From positions 15,500,001-15,564,000 of the forward strand of contig NC_065532.1 in the NCBI RefSeq assembly GCF_020184175.1: a stretch of 64,000 nt of DNA, in the 5' to 3' direction. The stretch's first letter is position 1, and each line of letters opens with the position of its first letter. The notes beneath the pieces are model-generated. The model was not told the origin of the DNA and did not search any database. It saw only the letters and a list, made by a program, of their open reading frames with translations. The stretch is from Aphis gossypii (taxonomy: Eukaryota > Arthropoda > Insecta > Hemiptera > Aphididae). Both the position numbers and the translations under genes were made by a program. This document shows positions 1 through 13,526 of this stretch, piece by piece.

Positions 1-1110
1 CTTATATAATAAAAGTAATAATTTATTGTATTATGTTTATTGTATTGCAACACAATAATAATAATAACGCGCATGTATTATCTTTATATTAACTGTGATT
101 TTGTTTAATATTACCGACTTTACTTTAACGAAGTAAAGAAAATTTGAATTTTTTCTTTGAAAATAAAGTTTTTTATTTAATATTAATTTAGGTACTAAAA
201 CTTATTTATTTTTTACTATTTCATTATTTTTATTTTGATTTTAAAACAAAATAAACTACTCGTATTTTAATTTTATATTTAGGTAATAAAATGCTTATTG
301 AATTTTTTTTTATAACATTTATATATAAAGGTATTAATTATATTTTTAAGTCATACACAATAAAAATGCTCACTGTTTTGGTAAACATTATTTTTATGAA
401 AATGGTTTTAAAGATTATAAGGGTGAATATAGAGCATATAGACTGACAATTGTTATGCATATAGTTCACAATACAATACAATACAATAATAATAATAACA
501 AATTAATTATTATTATAAATTATTATCTAGGATTTATATTATAACGTCGGATCGTGCTTCCCAACCAGACGTGTGTCGCCGAATATAAATGTATCACGAA
601 GACGCGCGAACTTGAACTTCCTACAACATAAGCAGAAATTTGATGAAATTACTGGGGGGCTGAGCAATATATGCTCATTACACTTATATGCACTGCTGAA
701 CTAGAGCAGTTGTACCTTAAACTTCTGGGGGGGCTTTGTCCCCTCAACCACCAAAACCCTCACCGATTTCTTTATGTACCTTTATTATGTCATTTAAATA
801 TTCAAACATCATTTCAAGCTAATAGGTTTTGATATAATTTCTATGGTGATTACTGATTAAAAATAAGTTACCTATCTGTTATCGACATATTTTACATATT
901 TTATATTAATAATAATTAAAATTAAATATTACCCATAATTTTTATTTTTTTATCGTGCATCACAAAGTATGAAATATTTTAAAAGCGTTTCGTCATAACA
1001 AAAAACTTGAGAAATACTGCGTCAGATATTAGTTATGAAAATATAATATTAGAATCTATTTATTAAATCGAATTAATTATTGTTGTAATTTTGTGAAACC
1101 CAAACGACAG
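1..1110. other. AT-rich non-coding stretch with a GC-richer repeat-like patch
   Basis: No coding exon is visible. Bases 541-770 are clearly richer in G and C than the rest and hold two runs of six or seven G followed by pyrimidine-rich text, which looks like the remnant of a dispersed repeat, but I cannot assign a family. The rest is probably intron or 5' flank of the gene that starts at 1111. Confidence 0.4.
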
Positions 1111-2234
1111 ATGGAATCAGAAATGTTAGATATGACTGCAGTAGTAAAGCAGATGGAATTACGCATATCCCAGCAACGAGATAAATTGAATGCTTGTGGC
1201 TTGGAACTCGATAAAAAAGAACAAACGATCCGAGACGTCAACAGAGTTGTTAAAAACATTCAAGTCGATATCAACTCCGCCAGTGAACACTACCAAAATT
1301 CAGCAAAGCTAAAAGACGCGGTTAAAGTAAGTAGACGAGATTGGATATTGTTCTGATTTTTATAAGGAGTTTCGTATAGACAACTTATACTTCAAGTGCA
1401 AATGTATTAGAGTAGCAAAATATATCAAACGGATCATCAAAATATGACTGATCAAACTGAAGTCTGAAATTAGCTTAAAATCAAAATTTTGATAATAATA
1501 ATTTATAATTTTATAATAAATACAGTTTATACTGTGTATAAATATTATAAGAATATGAGATTACATTAAAATTCATAATTTGAACCGAAAACTGACCTAA
1601 TATTCTATTATGTACTGATGCCCTTGGATTTGTTAATTTATCATGTTTTATCAAAATCAATGCTATTATTTTACTGATCAATCTACAATCAAGAGACAAT
1701 ACCAATACATTTGAATTAATTAATGATTAATAAAAATCTGTTTAAATTAATAGTTAAAAATAATAAAATTGATGATTATAGTGCTTACTTGAATATTTAA
1801 GTATTAATACCTAGTACTAAATATTTTTACTAAGTAAACAATTATTTTGTTTACAGGATTTGTTTATTAAATACGGCAATACAAAAACATTTGGAATATC
1901 TAAAGATGAAGAACATGACACCAGAATGGAGTTTACAAGACAGAGGAAATTTTTAGAACAGTCCATTATTAGCTTAAAAAAACGTGTAAATGTGTGTGCA
2001 AAAAAAGATGATTCCTATAGCAAAATTATGGAGGAGAATATGATCCTCATTGACACAATTAATAAGTTAAGACAAGAACTCAAACAAAACCATAAGAAAT
2101 ATGAAAACTTAAAATCAATTTTGAAAATTAAAGGAAGTAAAAACCATACCACTACTAAACAAGCTAAAAATAATAATCTTCAAAAGGCTATAACAAATTT
2201 AGATACAGTTGAAAAAACAGCATTAGGAACATAA
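1111..2234 (+). CDS. CFAP57: Cilia- and flagella-associated protein 57 (CFAP57/WDR65), C-terminal coiled-coil part
   Basis: Two exons, 1111-1326 and 1857-2234, join in phase 0 across a GTAAGT donor and a TTTACAG acceptor and end in TAA at 2232-2234. The roughly 197 residues visible are Lys/Glu-rich coiled coil. Landmarks of the CFAP57 C-terminus appear in order: a segment ending in LKDAVKDLFIKYG, then EFTRQRKFLEQ, then IMEENMILIDTINKLRQEL. CFAP57 is an axonemal protein with N-terminal WD40 repeats and a C-terminal coiled coil, linked to inner-arm dynein docking. The WD40 part is not in the window, so the upstream exons probably lie to the left. The border at 1111 is uncertain because the AG before it has a poor pyrimidine tract, and the frame stays open to 1093 and beyond. 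A truncated gene copy is the alternative. An AATAAA lies about 50 bases after the stop. Confidence 0.72.
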
Positions 2235-3140
2235 TTTATTGTCAGTTAAAACATATTTTTAATATCTTTAGAAAAAAAAAATGAAATACAATAAAATAAG
2301 TTTCACAGACAGAACAAAAATCTGTAAGCATAGCTCATAAAACTTGCAGTCTTAGTTTTTTTCTTGTACATTATTGTGATTCAAAAATATATTAATATAA
2401 ATTATATTTAACTATAAAATAAATTAATTTAATGCTATTATCTTTCTTATAGTATTGAATTTGAATTATGTAATATTATATCTAACTATTTTATATTTTA
2501 TTGACTATTTTTAATAAAATAATTATTGTATTACTGTGTACATTAATGCATTAAATACATTTAAAACTTAACAATTAAGTAAATTCTGCAATTTAGATAT
2601 GTTTAGTTAAACGTATTCAATTTGGTTAATATTTTGATATAGTTTACTGTCCAAAATATTTTCTTTGAAATAATGTATAATAATTTCTATAGTTTTTACA
2701 TGCTATATATCTTTATTTTTATCTCAATTATAAAAGTCAGATTATTGACCTGTTAATGGTCAAATAATATTACGCGAATTCAACAAGATTGATTCACAAC
2801 AAACTTAACACAACTTTCCCAATGTATGTATGATATTAAAAATGAAATAAAGGAATAATATTCATCAAAGTATAGCAAATCATTTGGTGTGTAATATAAA
2901 TTATTTAATTATTACATGATATAAATGGCTGTTAATTTATTACAACAAATGTACAAATATTCGTATAAAATTTCATCAATTATTTTTATTTTAATTTTAA
3001 TTAACAACTGTAAAATATACAATAGTAAATTTTAGATATAATAAAGTATCCACAAGATACAAACCAAAACACCTATAAAAAAAATACACATCCACCATAT
3101 TCAGTCCTAGAAAAAACTTATTTAAAACATTCAGTACAAA
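2235..3140. other. Intergenic region between convergent CFAP57 and TECR
   Basis: AT-rich, with no open frame of note. It should hold the 3' UTRs of both neighbours. An AATAAA on the + strand lies near 2287-2295, and several TTTATT words (AATAAA on the - strand) lie between about 2940 and 3000. Confidence 0.5.
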
Positions 3141-6100
3141 TTAAAGTAAAAATGGTATAATAGACTTTCTACTTTTCGGGTAGTCAGAGAATTCTTTTTT
3201 GTAATTTCTGTGTTTACCAAGAGCCCATATCGCCATTTGGTAGAATCCAGCAAAAGTGAATAATCCAGCTAAAAAAGTTACAAATGAATTAATTTTTATC
3301 ATCAATACAATATAAATTATAAATATTTACCAGAAAATGAAGATGTCATTATAGTAAATCCAATCCAACTACCAACCTCGTAAGTATAGTTAGGGCAAGA
3401 AACAAAGTTGAAAAGAAGTGTAAAAGGATTTATAGTGGGAACAGGGATACGCCTGATTTTGGTACCTGGTGGACGAAGGTTTCGCAGTGCAACGTGAATG
3501 CTTAAGTTTCCTAATTCGCAGAACTGTAATATTGTTTAAAATGTTTATTTAGTTATTATTTTAATATTTAAAGTTTCATTTCAATACTTACTATAAAAGT
3601 ACCAAGACCAATGTAAAATTGAATTGTACATGGTGGAGTATATAATGGATGACTGACAAAGTATGAAACAAAAGCAGTGAAGCCCCAGTAATATGAACAG
3701 TTTTTAAAGAGATTCATTATTGGCATAGTGTTGTGAGAGAAACGGTGTACAAATAATGTTTCGAGCACACGCTTTGCATAATGGAATGACCAACAGTAAG
3801 CAGCAACTCTAAGGAAATAAAAAAGGTAATTTAAATAAAAAAATAGTTATAAAAATTATATGCACTCAGAAAACCAACACAAATTGATAATAAACCATTT
3901 TTGAAAATTTAAATAGCCGGGTTCTTTAATACTTAGTTATATCTTTAAAAAAAATGTATCATAAATTGCATAAATTCTATACTCAAATAATTATTAATTA
4001 CTTTTATTTTCTAACAAAATTGTATGATAATTTAATGATATATCATTAATAGTCGGTTAAAATTTTGGTTAAAGTAAAATTATTTTTTATCATACATTAA
4101 TATTAGTTGTTACTATTAAGTTATATGGATTTTTAGAAAAATAAACTAGTTCAATAGGCACAAGGCAATGGTAACCAAATACTTAAAGTGAGAAAATGTC
4201 TTTTTTTTCATGTCACTTTATATTGATGTGAGAAAATCTCACCATGCAAATAATAAACAATTTAAAAAATAAAATCCTGGTTGGCAATTCCTTCATCATA
4301 GAAAATCCAATACTGGCTACTATATAAATTATACAACACTGATTTTACCCCTTCATATACCAAACCATATAAATAATGCACATAATTCTATTATACCTCT
4401 TAAAATAAATGTAAATATCATTTTACCTTTATCTAGAACAATTTTTGGCTAAGCTGAGCCACACTATGAAATTTTTCGATTCTGTATTGATAATAAAATC
4501 AACATACATAATTAAAATTTTTTAAACGTTTAAAAAAAAATCCTATAGAAACTAATTTAAAACTTATTAACCTATTTAAACTAATTTTATAATTTTAAAA
4601 ATATAATAACTAAGCGATTTTTTTTTTTCTTAACCTATGTGAAAAATAGTAATACATCTTTATACATGTTAAAAAAGATTTTTTTTAGTAAATTTTAGAA
4701 TAATCTTAATGTTTTTTCTTTTTTGTCTTTATTTTTTTATCAACTAATTTCAGCACACGCTATGCTTTTTAGAGTGAAGTCATATAAATCTATATGTATA
4801 CATTGTATTATATTTGATATGACAAATAACATTTTGTTGTTATTAAAAAAAAAAAAACCATTTGTTTTACACAAATAGCATATTTAAAGAATAATTTAAC
4901 TTAGTATATAATAAGATAATCTAATAATTCAAAAAAATTCTATACTATTAAATAAATAATTGCTTACTCGGCAACTTGTGACATCTTTTGATTAGCTGCA
5001 GCCCCATAAATTAGACTAGGTCTTGCATAAAATATTAAATATACAAATAAGGGTCCAGCATATTCTGCCATAAACACAGTTGACCATCCAATCTGAGGGC
5101 CCAAGTCTTTAACATAAAGTTTTGATCCATTTTTTAATCCTAGAAAAAAAATAAGTATTATTAACTGAACTAAAATAAACTATAACGAAGTTTACTAAGT
5201 CAATACATATTTCCAACAAAAACTTGAAATAATACTTCAAAATATAACAATACATTTTATACTTTCATTAAATTAATAAGATATAAAATTTTTTTAAAAA
5301 TATTACTTTTCCATACTAACCTAAGTCTTTAACTTTATCAGTATCTTTTAAAGTTTTTCCTCTAGGTTCAAGCCTGATAGATTGTCTATCTGGATATAAA
5401 ACTGACTTTACTTTACTAATGCTTTTCTTGATATCACTAATCTGAGAAGCATCTGTTACCTGAAAAAATTTATAACATTTTTAATTTATAAAGATAATAT
5501 CTCTTGGTCAACAAGCATAAGTTATCTTGGAATTATTTAAAAATTAAAATTAACATGGAAATCACAGATTTCTTCAGAATAATATCCAAGTTATTTTTTT
5601 ATTTAAAATGGCTATCAAGCTTTATATACTCGACTTATACAATAATAATATATATAATTGATTTTAAATATATACAAATAGATGTCATTTTATTTTTTTT
5701 TAGTTTTAACTAGTTCATTTTAATGATTCTGAATAATGATTAAGGTAAAAATCATTAAAATTAATAATCAAAATTTGGATTATAGAAATATTATCTGTAG
5801 AATGTTGATTATAAATTTAAAAAAAAAATGCATATTCATTGAATTTAAATTTAGAATTCATTCTTCAGTTTTATTGATTAATTTTATCTTTAATATATGT
5901 AAATAGGTACTTATAAATCGCTTTAATTTAAACAAAAAAACTTAATAGAAAATTTAAAAATATATATCATATTAACTATGATAAATAAATAATGATAATG
6001 AATGTGATTTTGAATTTTTAGAAAATTATTAATCATCCATATTCAATACTTTAACACATTGTACATTTTATAAATTATTGTATAGTAAAATATTACTTAG

Positions 6101-8528
6101 CACAAATAACGTCAACTCAAGTAGGTACACTGAATAAATTACACGATATATATTTCAAGGACATGGAATAACATTTTTCATTTGAATATTAATGAACAAG
6201 CTGGTAAAGAAATTAATCAATTCTAAAATAATAATTTAAAATACTAAAGTAAGGATGTATAAAATAAAAACTAGTTAACAATTATAAATTTAAATCTAAA
6301 TCTAAATTCAAAAGGATATAAAAGTTTAAAAATATAAAAAATTTTTAAAATTACATAGGTATCTACCTAGTTTAAAAAATAAATGTATAATTATTATTTT
6401 AAAATAATTTAATAAAACATTATTCATAAATAATGGACCCCAGAATTTCTACATCTTCACTATCTACATAAAATATTATTAATACAAATTCTTACTTTAA
6501 TTTTTCCAATATTCTTGTCAGTGGTTGTTACAACTTCAATCTAAAAAAATAAAACATAAACTTAGACAACAATTTACTTTTAAATATTTTTCACTACACT
6601 AAGTTCAAAATATGTTTTTTTATATAATGTAGAAAGTAGATACACATTATTTATTTTTATCAATTACACTATTATCACCAAGTAATTATATTAATATAAG
6701 TTTATTACAATTCTACAACTTATTATATTACCTACTACTACAATGAATACCATGTGATTTTTTCCATATTATTGTAAAACTATAAAATAAAGTTCAAGTT
6801 GTATTAAACCCGTCACTAAAGTTTAGCACTCGTATAAAAAATGTGAGTTTTCGAAAAGTACAAAGTGCTGTAAAGAGAAGTAACAAGCTACAAAACATAA
6901 TTAAAACAATATTTCAGTTTTACTAACAATACTGTAATGAGTGAAAATGATAGCATTTCAATGGTATATTTCTAGTACCTATAATTTATAAAAATCTACC
7001 AAACTAATTTTATTTTGAGCACCTATAAAAATTAGTTGTGAAAGACACAATTTTTCCTTGAAGAATAATGAATCAATAAACAAACATTTTTAAAATTTAT
7101 CTTAATTCCTTATACAATAAAAAATAATATTGAATCCTAAAATGTTGTAATAATATAGTAACATAATAAACAAATGGTCATTATTAAAATAAAGTTCAAC
7201 ATGCTGTGCAATAATTAATGTGGGAGGATAATATAATTAGGTTAGTGAGGTCAACATTTTCTAATAGATAGTCAATTCAATCAACTAACTTAATACATAA
7301 TTAGTGAGATATAAATAAATAATTTATCAATTGTATATTGCACTAAATATAACCCACCCAATAACCCACTATAAATTATATTTAGAAAGAGACAACTTTT
7401 TATTTATCTTTGATTTTAATCATTAAAATAAGTAGTCAGTTTCATGTAAAACAATAAATTAAACTCAATAATTAGCATTCTATACATTAAAAGAATGTTT
7501 TATTAAAAGTATGTTTAAAATCAACACTTGCAATAACATAAATTATGAATTGTATAAATTTGTAAGAAAATGAGTTAATCAAAATGTTCACAACAGAGCT
7601 CAGTTCTTCTATGAACAATTAACAGATAGATAATTTAATGGACAAATAAGCTGGTACAAAGCTAAAATAAAGTTTTAATTTCGAGACACGTAAATTATTT
7701 AGCTAGGTACTTGGATGAAAATAAAATCAGTGCTACCTAATTTATAAGGGTCTATTCATAGATAAAAAAAATTAATCAATACTCAGTGATTTAATATTTA
7801 AATAATTAGGTACATCTATCTCAAATAAATTTTATTTTTTATCATTGCACAGTGGTATACATAAATAATAAATATGCAACAAGATGTTAAACATAACAAG
7901 TTTTGTATAAGATTACAAATTATGTGATATGTTTCAGGGTTAACATGTACAGAGGGCACAAGGTGATCTGGACTAGAAGTCTTACTATACAGATAAAAGC
8001 AAGTATTTTTATTGGTACCTGCTTATAAACTAAAATCCTAACGTAATCGTCTGAAACTCAAACACATCGAACATTACAGTATTCACACATCGGGTCTACA
8101 CGTGTTATGCACACGAGTACAAATACGAAATGGAGTATCGAGAACCCTCAAAATTCAAGAATAAATTATAATATACATTTTAATATGTTTTACACACAAT
8201 ATTAGTAACGAAAAACGTACAACACAGGGTAATAGGAGTGTGTTCAACTAATCAGTGGAAAATCGTCATTGATTCATCTTGGGTAGCAGAGGAAAAATTC
8301 TCGGGGGAAGAGGAGTTGAAGGTCCTACAGTTGTTATTTAAATAACACCATAACCTCCGGCGGTTTTGGAATAATATTTTTTACACATACAGTGCTTTTC
8401 GATGAGCAACATTACTCGACCGTCTCGGCCTACGGATAGGTAGACGTGATGCCACAATCGTGGTTGTCACAACGGTCGACAACAAAACGAAAACCGACTA
8501 TTTTTTTTATAAAATCGCTTACCTCCAT
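3141..8528 (-). CDS. TECR: Very-long-chain enoyl-CoA reductase (trans-2-enoyl-CoA reductase)
   Basis: Catalyses the last, NADPH-dependent step of very-long-chain fatty-acid elongation in the ER membrane. Coding exons on the - strand, in order: 8523-8528, 6496-6540, 5321-5459, 4968-5139, 3592-3808, 3331-3523, 3141-3268. All have GT/AG borders and phases close to 900 nt, giving 299 aa (human about 308). The N-terminal third is ubiquitin-like. The steroid 5-alpha-reductase-type domain follows, with DLGPQIGW, YAGPLF, LETLFVHRFSH, NCSYYWGF, FCELGNLSIH and FVSCPNYTYEVGSWIG, and it ends in the basic YPKSRKSIIPFLL tail. The conserved His and Tyr of the reductase core are kept. The first coding exon is only Met-Glu, followed by a roughly 2 kb intron. 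The start region 8530-8930 is GC-rich and promoter-like. Confidence is high. Confidence 0.95.
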
Positions 8529-8935
8529 AATTGTTCAAAACGTCGACGAGCCGGCCGCGTGTAAAAACTAATAATATTGTAGCGTTGTTGTTGGATCGGC
8601 GACAAACTATCTCGAGTGATAGCGACCGTAAATGCGAACAACGTTGAGTGACGACGACTGACGAGAGGTCCAGACTTCCAGAGCCGCCGTGCCACACCAG
8701 CTGATACTATACGCCGAGTACGGACGACGTGGAATGCGTGTAGCGTGTATATGTGTAGCGTGTAGTGTGTACTACGCGGAGTCGTGTACTAACTACCACT
8801 AGTGCTACGACTTACCGCCATTGAATAATACTACGACTTTGAGACAAGCGAGAAAACGAGTTCAAGTTTACAACCGCCGACACTGATTGGCCACTGGCTC
8901 GTCGCGGCGGCCGCACACCGCAACACGACGTTTTT
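8529..8935 (-). promoter_or_regulatory. GC-richer 5' UTR and promoter region of TECR
   Basis: This block is much richer in G+C and CpG than the surrounding sequence and lies directly upstream of the TECR start, so it probably holds the 5' UTR and core promoter. It ends at a T-run near 8930-8945. No specific factor site is claimed. Confidence 0.5.
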
Positions 8936-11900
8936 TTTTTTTTTTATATTATAACGTGTTAATAACTTGATATAATTATTAATTAACTTTATTATACTTG
9001 GGTACTAAGTAGTCCAGTTCAGCGGTTCGAGCAAGCCCCCCTCACAAGTGGGACGGGAGTTACAGGAGTATACAGGGGACCCGTTGAAAAGAATTTGCAA
9101 TTTTTGAAATTTTGATCGGTCCAACCTTCTCGTTGTTTTATATTGTACATTTGTAATAAACATCAGTACATGGTCACTTGGATACTTCGATCTGCGAGTA
9201 AATAAATATTTTAAAATTAAAATATAGGGCTCTCAAAAGTATTTAATACAAAAGTCAGAGACTCGGAGAAAAAAACATTTCCATTTCCTCGATTCGTATA
9301 GCACATGGGTTCCCTACAAACCACTTATTTCCCACTTGTATACTAACCTATCCAGCCATCTGTGACATTCGCAAATTCTATTCTTAACTGCCCTAAAATA
9401 TTTTTTCTCAACTCAAAAGCTCTTTTTTTAACATCCCAATTAATTATCTATCAAACTCTTTTCTTTCTTAATTTATATATTTTCATTACATATTTAATAT
9501 ATTGTTAATAATAATTATAATTTGTACTATCATGTTACTCTTAAAATTTAAAACAACTTTTTTTCATATAGCTTAATAGTTAAATACCTAGTTAATAAAC
9601 TAGTAGGTACCTACGTGTTAAATTTGTACCTACTATTAATTTGTTTGTATTTAAAATGTAAAATTGTCAAGACTAATGGATACAACCGTAAACCTGCAAG
9701 TTGACTTAAATAAAAAAACAATCGTTATGATACTATTTTGACAAAAACGCGAAATTGTACCCTCACGAATAATGTTGGATAGCTTAGTAAGGTCGCACAG
9801 TTGCAGGGCTCAGAGACGGAAACAAGTAAATTATAATCCGGTTGTGATCGTGATCGTTTGAATATTATATTATCAATTTATAATTAATAACTACTTCAAG
9901 TTTTAAAATAATATTTTTATATACATAACATATATGTAACACCTATTATCATATATTATATAGGTAGGTAGATACCTACCGTTTTTTTTGTCTGGTCCCG
10001 TCGAACCGGTTGCTTCCGCAACAAGTTATTATTTATTTCCTTTTAGATTCACCAGTCGTCAGTCGACGACCATTATAGTGACTATTGTAGACCGTGCAGG
10101 TATTTAATGCTACGAACTAAGAAGAAAATATATACAATACACATACACTAATAAGTACTTTAAGTACCTAATACTAGTAATACTCAATACTCATTACCCA
10201 TAATTCACGTCTTTTATAATAAAAATAAGATAAAAATAACAAGTATGATATAAAATAAACTTTTATAGGTAACCCTTCAACTCAATAAAAATACGTTTCA
10301 CGAACGTATATTGTAGGTATCTAAACCTAAGTATTGTAAATCATAATAGTCAAGATACTATAAACCATAATAGGAGAGTATTTAAGGAGGGCCATAGGAC
10401 CCGTCCCCCCCTTCACCCTATTATTTTTATTATTAAGAGTATTAGCCTCTTTCGACTCTCTGTACGCCCCATGTACGCTAATTTGAACTTTTTGTATGTA
10501 CTCCCCTCCATATGACATTTCTAAACACGCCTCTGAATCATGAAAACTAGTAAATACCTAACCTTCTTTGATCTTACGATATTATATCGGTTTTGTAAAT
10601 TTTGTTTAGGTATGCACCACAAAATAATCCCGCTCTGCACATAGTAGTTCATACATAGTTAACAAATATTGACTATTGCATCTATATTCTCTACAATTTC
10701 AGAATATTGATTGCAATGAAAAGAAAAAGGCTATATCATACTATAAAGAGTCATAAGAACAGACTAACAATAAATTACACTTGACATTTTTTACGAAATA
10801 ATTTTTTTACAATCTAAGATTTTATTAGTTCTTAGATAGTTATAAATGGTTATTTTTATAATTATGAAAAGACATACGTCCATACCAAGTATGTAGTTGG
10901 CACTAATCTGACACATTTTCATGATCATTTCTCTCAGGGTCATCAAAATATTTTCATATTCGAAAAAAACCAAATGTACCTAATTAAATAAAAATGAATA
11001 ATTATTAAGAATTTTTAACTCTTATGTAATAACTATTAAGTATTAACCTTGCATATTAAGTTTTCAAACTTTATGACTCTTAATGTATAATATTTATAGA
11101 CATTTAAAATTTTAAGTTTTTCTTAGTTTTGTCCGATTTATAAAATCCTGATAAATGAAAAAATGAAAGTGGATAAAAATCGTTGACAATTTAATATAAA
11201 GTTTCTTATAAGTTGTTCCAAAAGCAACTAAAATATGTAAAGATACGTTGATATTATGTACAATTTTGACAAAAATACCTAAAAATAAAGGATATTACAC
11301 TATGTTTAGTTTAGTATAGTTAAGGGAGATCATAACGGGTTATAAACTATTGACTGTAATACGAATATAGGTAATATAAACTAATAAGAAATTATGGTAA
11401 GAGTAACGAGTAAATTATATTTTGTCGGAATAGACTATAAGTATGTTTTTCGTTCTTTAGTTCAACGCACTTATATAATATAAATTATAAATCGTTTGCT
11501 AAGCAAACTTAAGAGCATGTAACATAAAATCGGCTAGGTATATCTAAGTGAAGCAGGAATCTGCGTTGTCAATGCCTGCTATTTTAAAAATTCAGCCTTG
11601 CACTTTATTGTTTATGATATTAAGAAACAAATCTTTATAAGAAATTAAAAGAGCTTGAATTCTAATGGATATAGTATAATAGTCACTATTATCGTTATTA
11701 TACAATATCATATTTAAGTTATACTTTGCAGTATTGGTACCTACTATTATCTATTATTAACAATTAATGAATTTTCAATTTCAACTACAACTGATATTAA
11801 TAATTCTTTCAATAGGTATGTATTATTCAATAAATTTCATATTTTCATAGGTACCAATACTATCATTTAGTATGTTGATATGTCAATACGTGCAAATAAC

Positions 11901-13526
11901 GATGACAAACTTACAAAACACGTAAGTGGTAGATATTTACTTATGACATCGTAGGTAAAAACCCAATAATTATTAACTATCTACTAATCACTAATGATTA
12001 AAAGCCTTTCGACACCTTTAGGTAATAATAATAATATGTTTATTGTACCTATTATTTTATTATTATAAATTATAATATATATTGCCACATCGCACAGTTA
12101 TCGTTGAAGATCGTATATACAAACACAACGAGTTTTGAATTGTAAAATAATTTTATTTAGGTAGTGTTATGCGAGGTCATGCTTATCCCCATTTTCCCTT
12201 TTATAATGAATTTATTCAAATTTTGGTGTTTGAAACTTTTAAATTCTGAAATTGTTTCATAGTTCTTAAGAAATCTTGTGTCGCGTGATTGGTCACATTA
12301 TGGACTACTGTGACAAAGCAGACATTTCTTTTTTTTAAAAAAACCCCTCTTAACTGTAAATTATTTCAAATCTGAGTTTTTAAATACCTAACAGCGTTAT
12401 TAATGAAAAATTGGGATGAGCGTAGGTATTTATTGAATCACTCGGTATATTATGTACATAGGTGCCTATAATGTGAACAGTATAAATATAAATAAATAAT
12501 AGTATTGAACCAGTTATAATAATCACTAATTAGATGATTTCTTAATTTCAATATATTATCAACTTAATTCATGGGGATCAAGATAGGACGATATAGGTTT
12601 TCAAACCTTGCTACGATTCCTTAAAGTACAAAACTTAAACTAACGAGTTTAAAATATTTATGCCAGAGATATTTTTGTATTTTTTTTTTTATAGGAGAAT
12701 AGAGAATACAAAAAAAATGTTAAGATTGTGTTAATCAAAGGAAGCAGCAAAAGCAGTAAAAACGTATGAGTTGGCCAGACAAGCCTGGAGGAAAAATAAC
12801 TCAATGATATAAGCAGTAATTAAGACAGGAATACATATAAAAATAATTAATCTCTTTGAGTTGGTATATTTTGATTTGATTTATATTCTTAAATTAGGTA
12901 AGATATATTCAATTGTGTCATAAAAGTATGGACGTACAATGGTAATTATGAGGCTAATAATTCATTTGTTCATTGATAATAAATAAAATAGTCAAATAGT
13001 GTACTTAACAAGCAACAGCTTGTTTTATTTTTATTATTGAGTATCTAGTTGAAAACAAATTATTTTATAATACAAATTCAAATCCACCGAGTTATTTAAA
13101 AATGCTAGATTACATTTAAAGAATATACATTTATACTGTTTATATGTCGAGTTATAGTAATTTATTATTATGACGTACCTAATGTTTGAAAATAAAATTA
13201 AAATAATTGAGTAATAGATTTTTATAATAAAAGTTGGTCAACATTTAAAAATATGAATGAATGTTTGAGTAGTGTTTATTAATAATAATAATTTTTTTAG
13301 GTAAAATTTCAATATATGTTGATGTATGGGTTTTTAATCTTTAATGCATTAAAACAACCAATTTAAAGTAACATTTTTTTTTTTTTTGTATATAAAAATT
13401 GATCAATTTTTAGCAAATCCATTATAAAATAATTGTTTTTGTATTGAAAAATAATTTTTATCATTTAAGTTAGAAATTAAGAAAATTAGTAATGAAATGA
13501 ATGGTTTCCTAACCATTATTTGTAAT
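8936..13526. other. Gene-poor intergenic DNA with repeat fragments
   Basis: No exon chain is recognised on either strand. Open frames are short and AT-biased. GC-richer islands at about 9000-9130, 9760-9850 and 10370-10540 look like old repeats. The last one ends at 10527-10535 with ACGCCTCTG, whose reverse complement CAGAGGCGT resembles the ends of some insect DNA transposons, but no partner end was found. An 8-bp inverted repeat, GGTAGGTA-GA-TACCTACC, sits near 9963-9980. Bases 12740-12810 read in one frame as a short Lys/Ala-rich peptide without family resemblance. Confidence 0.4.

Noticed and set aside
8467..8697. 76-aa frame on the - strand around the TECR start
   Set aside because: It overlaps the TECR 5' UTR and start exon in another frame, and TECR family length and phase explain the region.
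9025..9045. GGTTCGAGC word resembling a tRNA B box
   Set aside because: No matching A box at suitable distance and no acceptor stem could be folded around it.
12740..12810. Lys/Ala-rich short frame
   Set aside because: Too short, no splice context and no recognisable family. Probably chance or old repeat.
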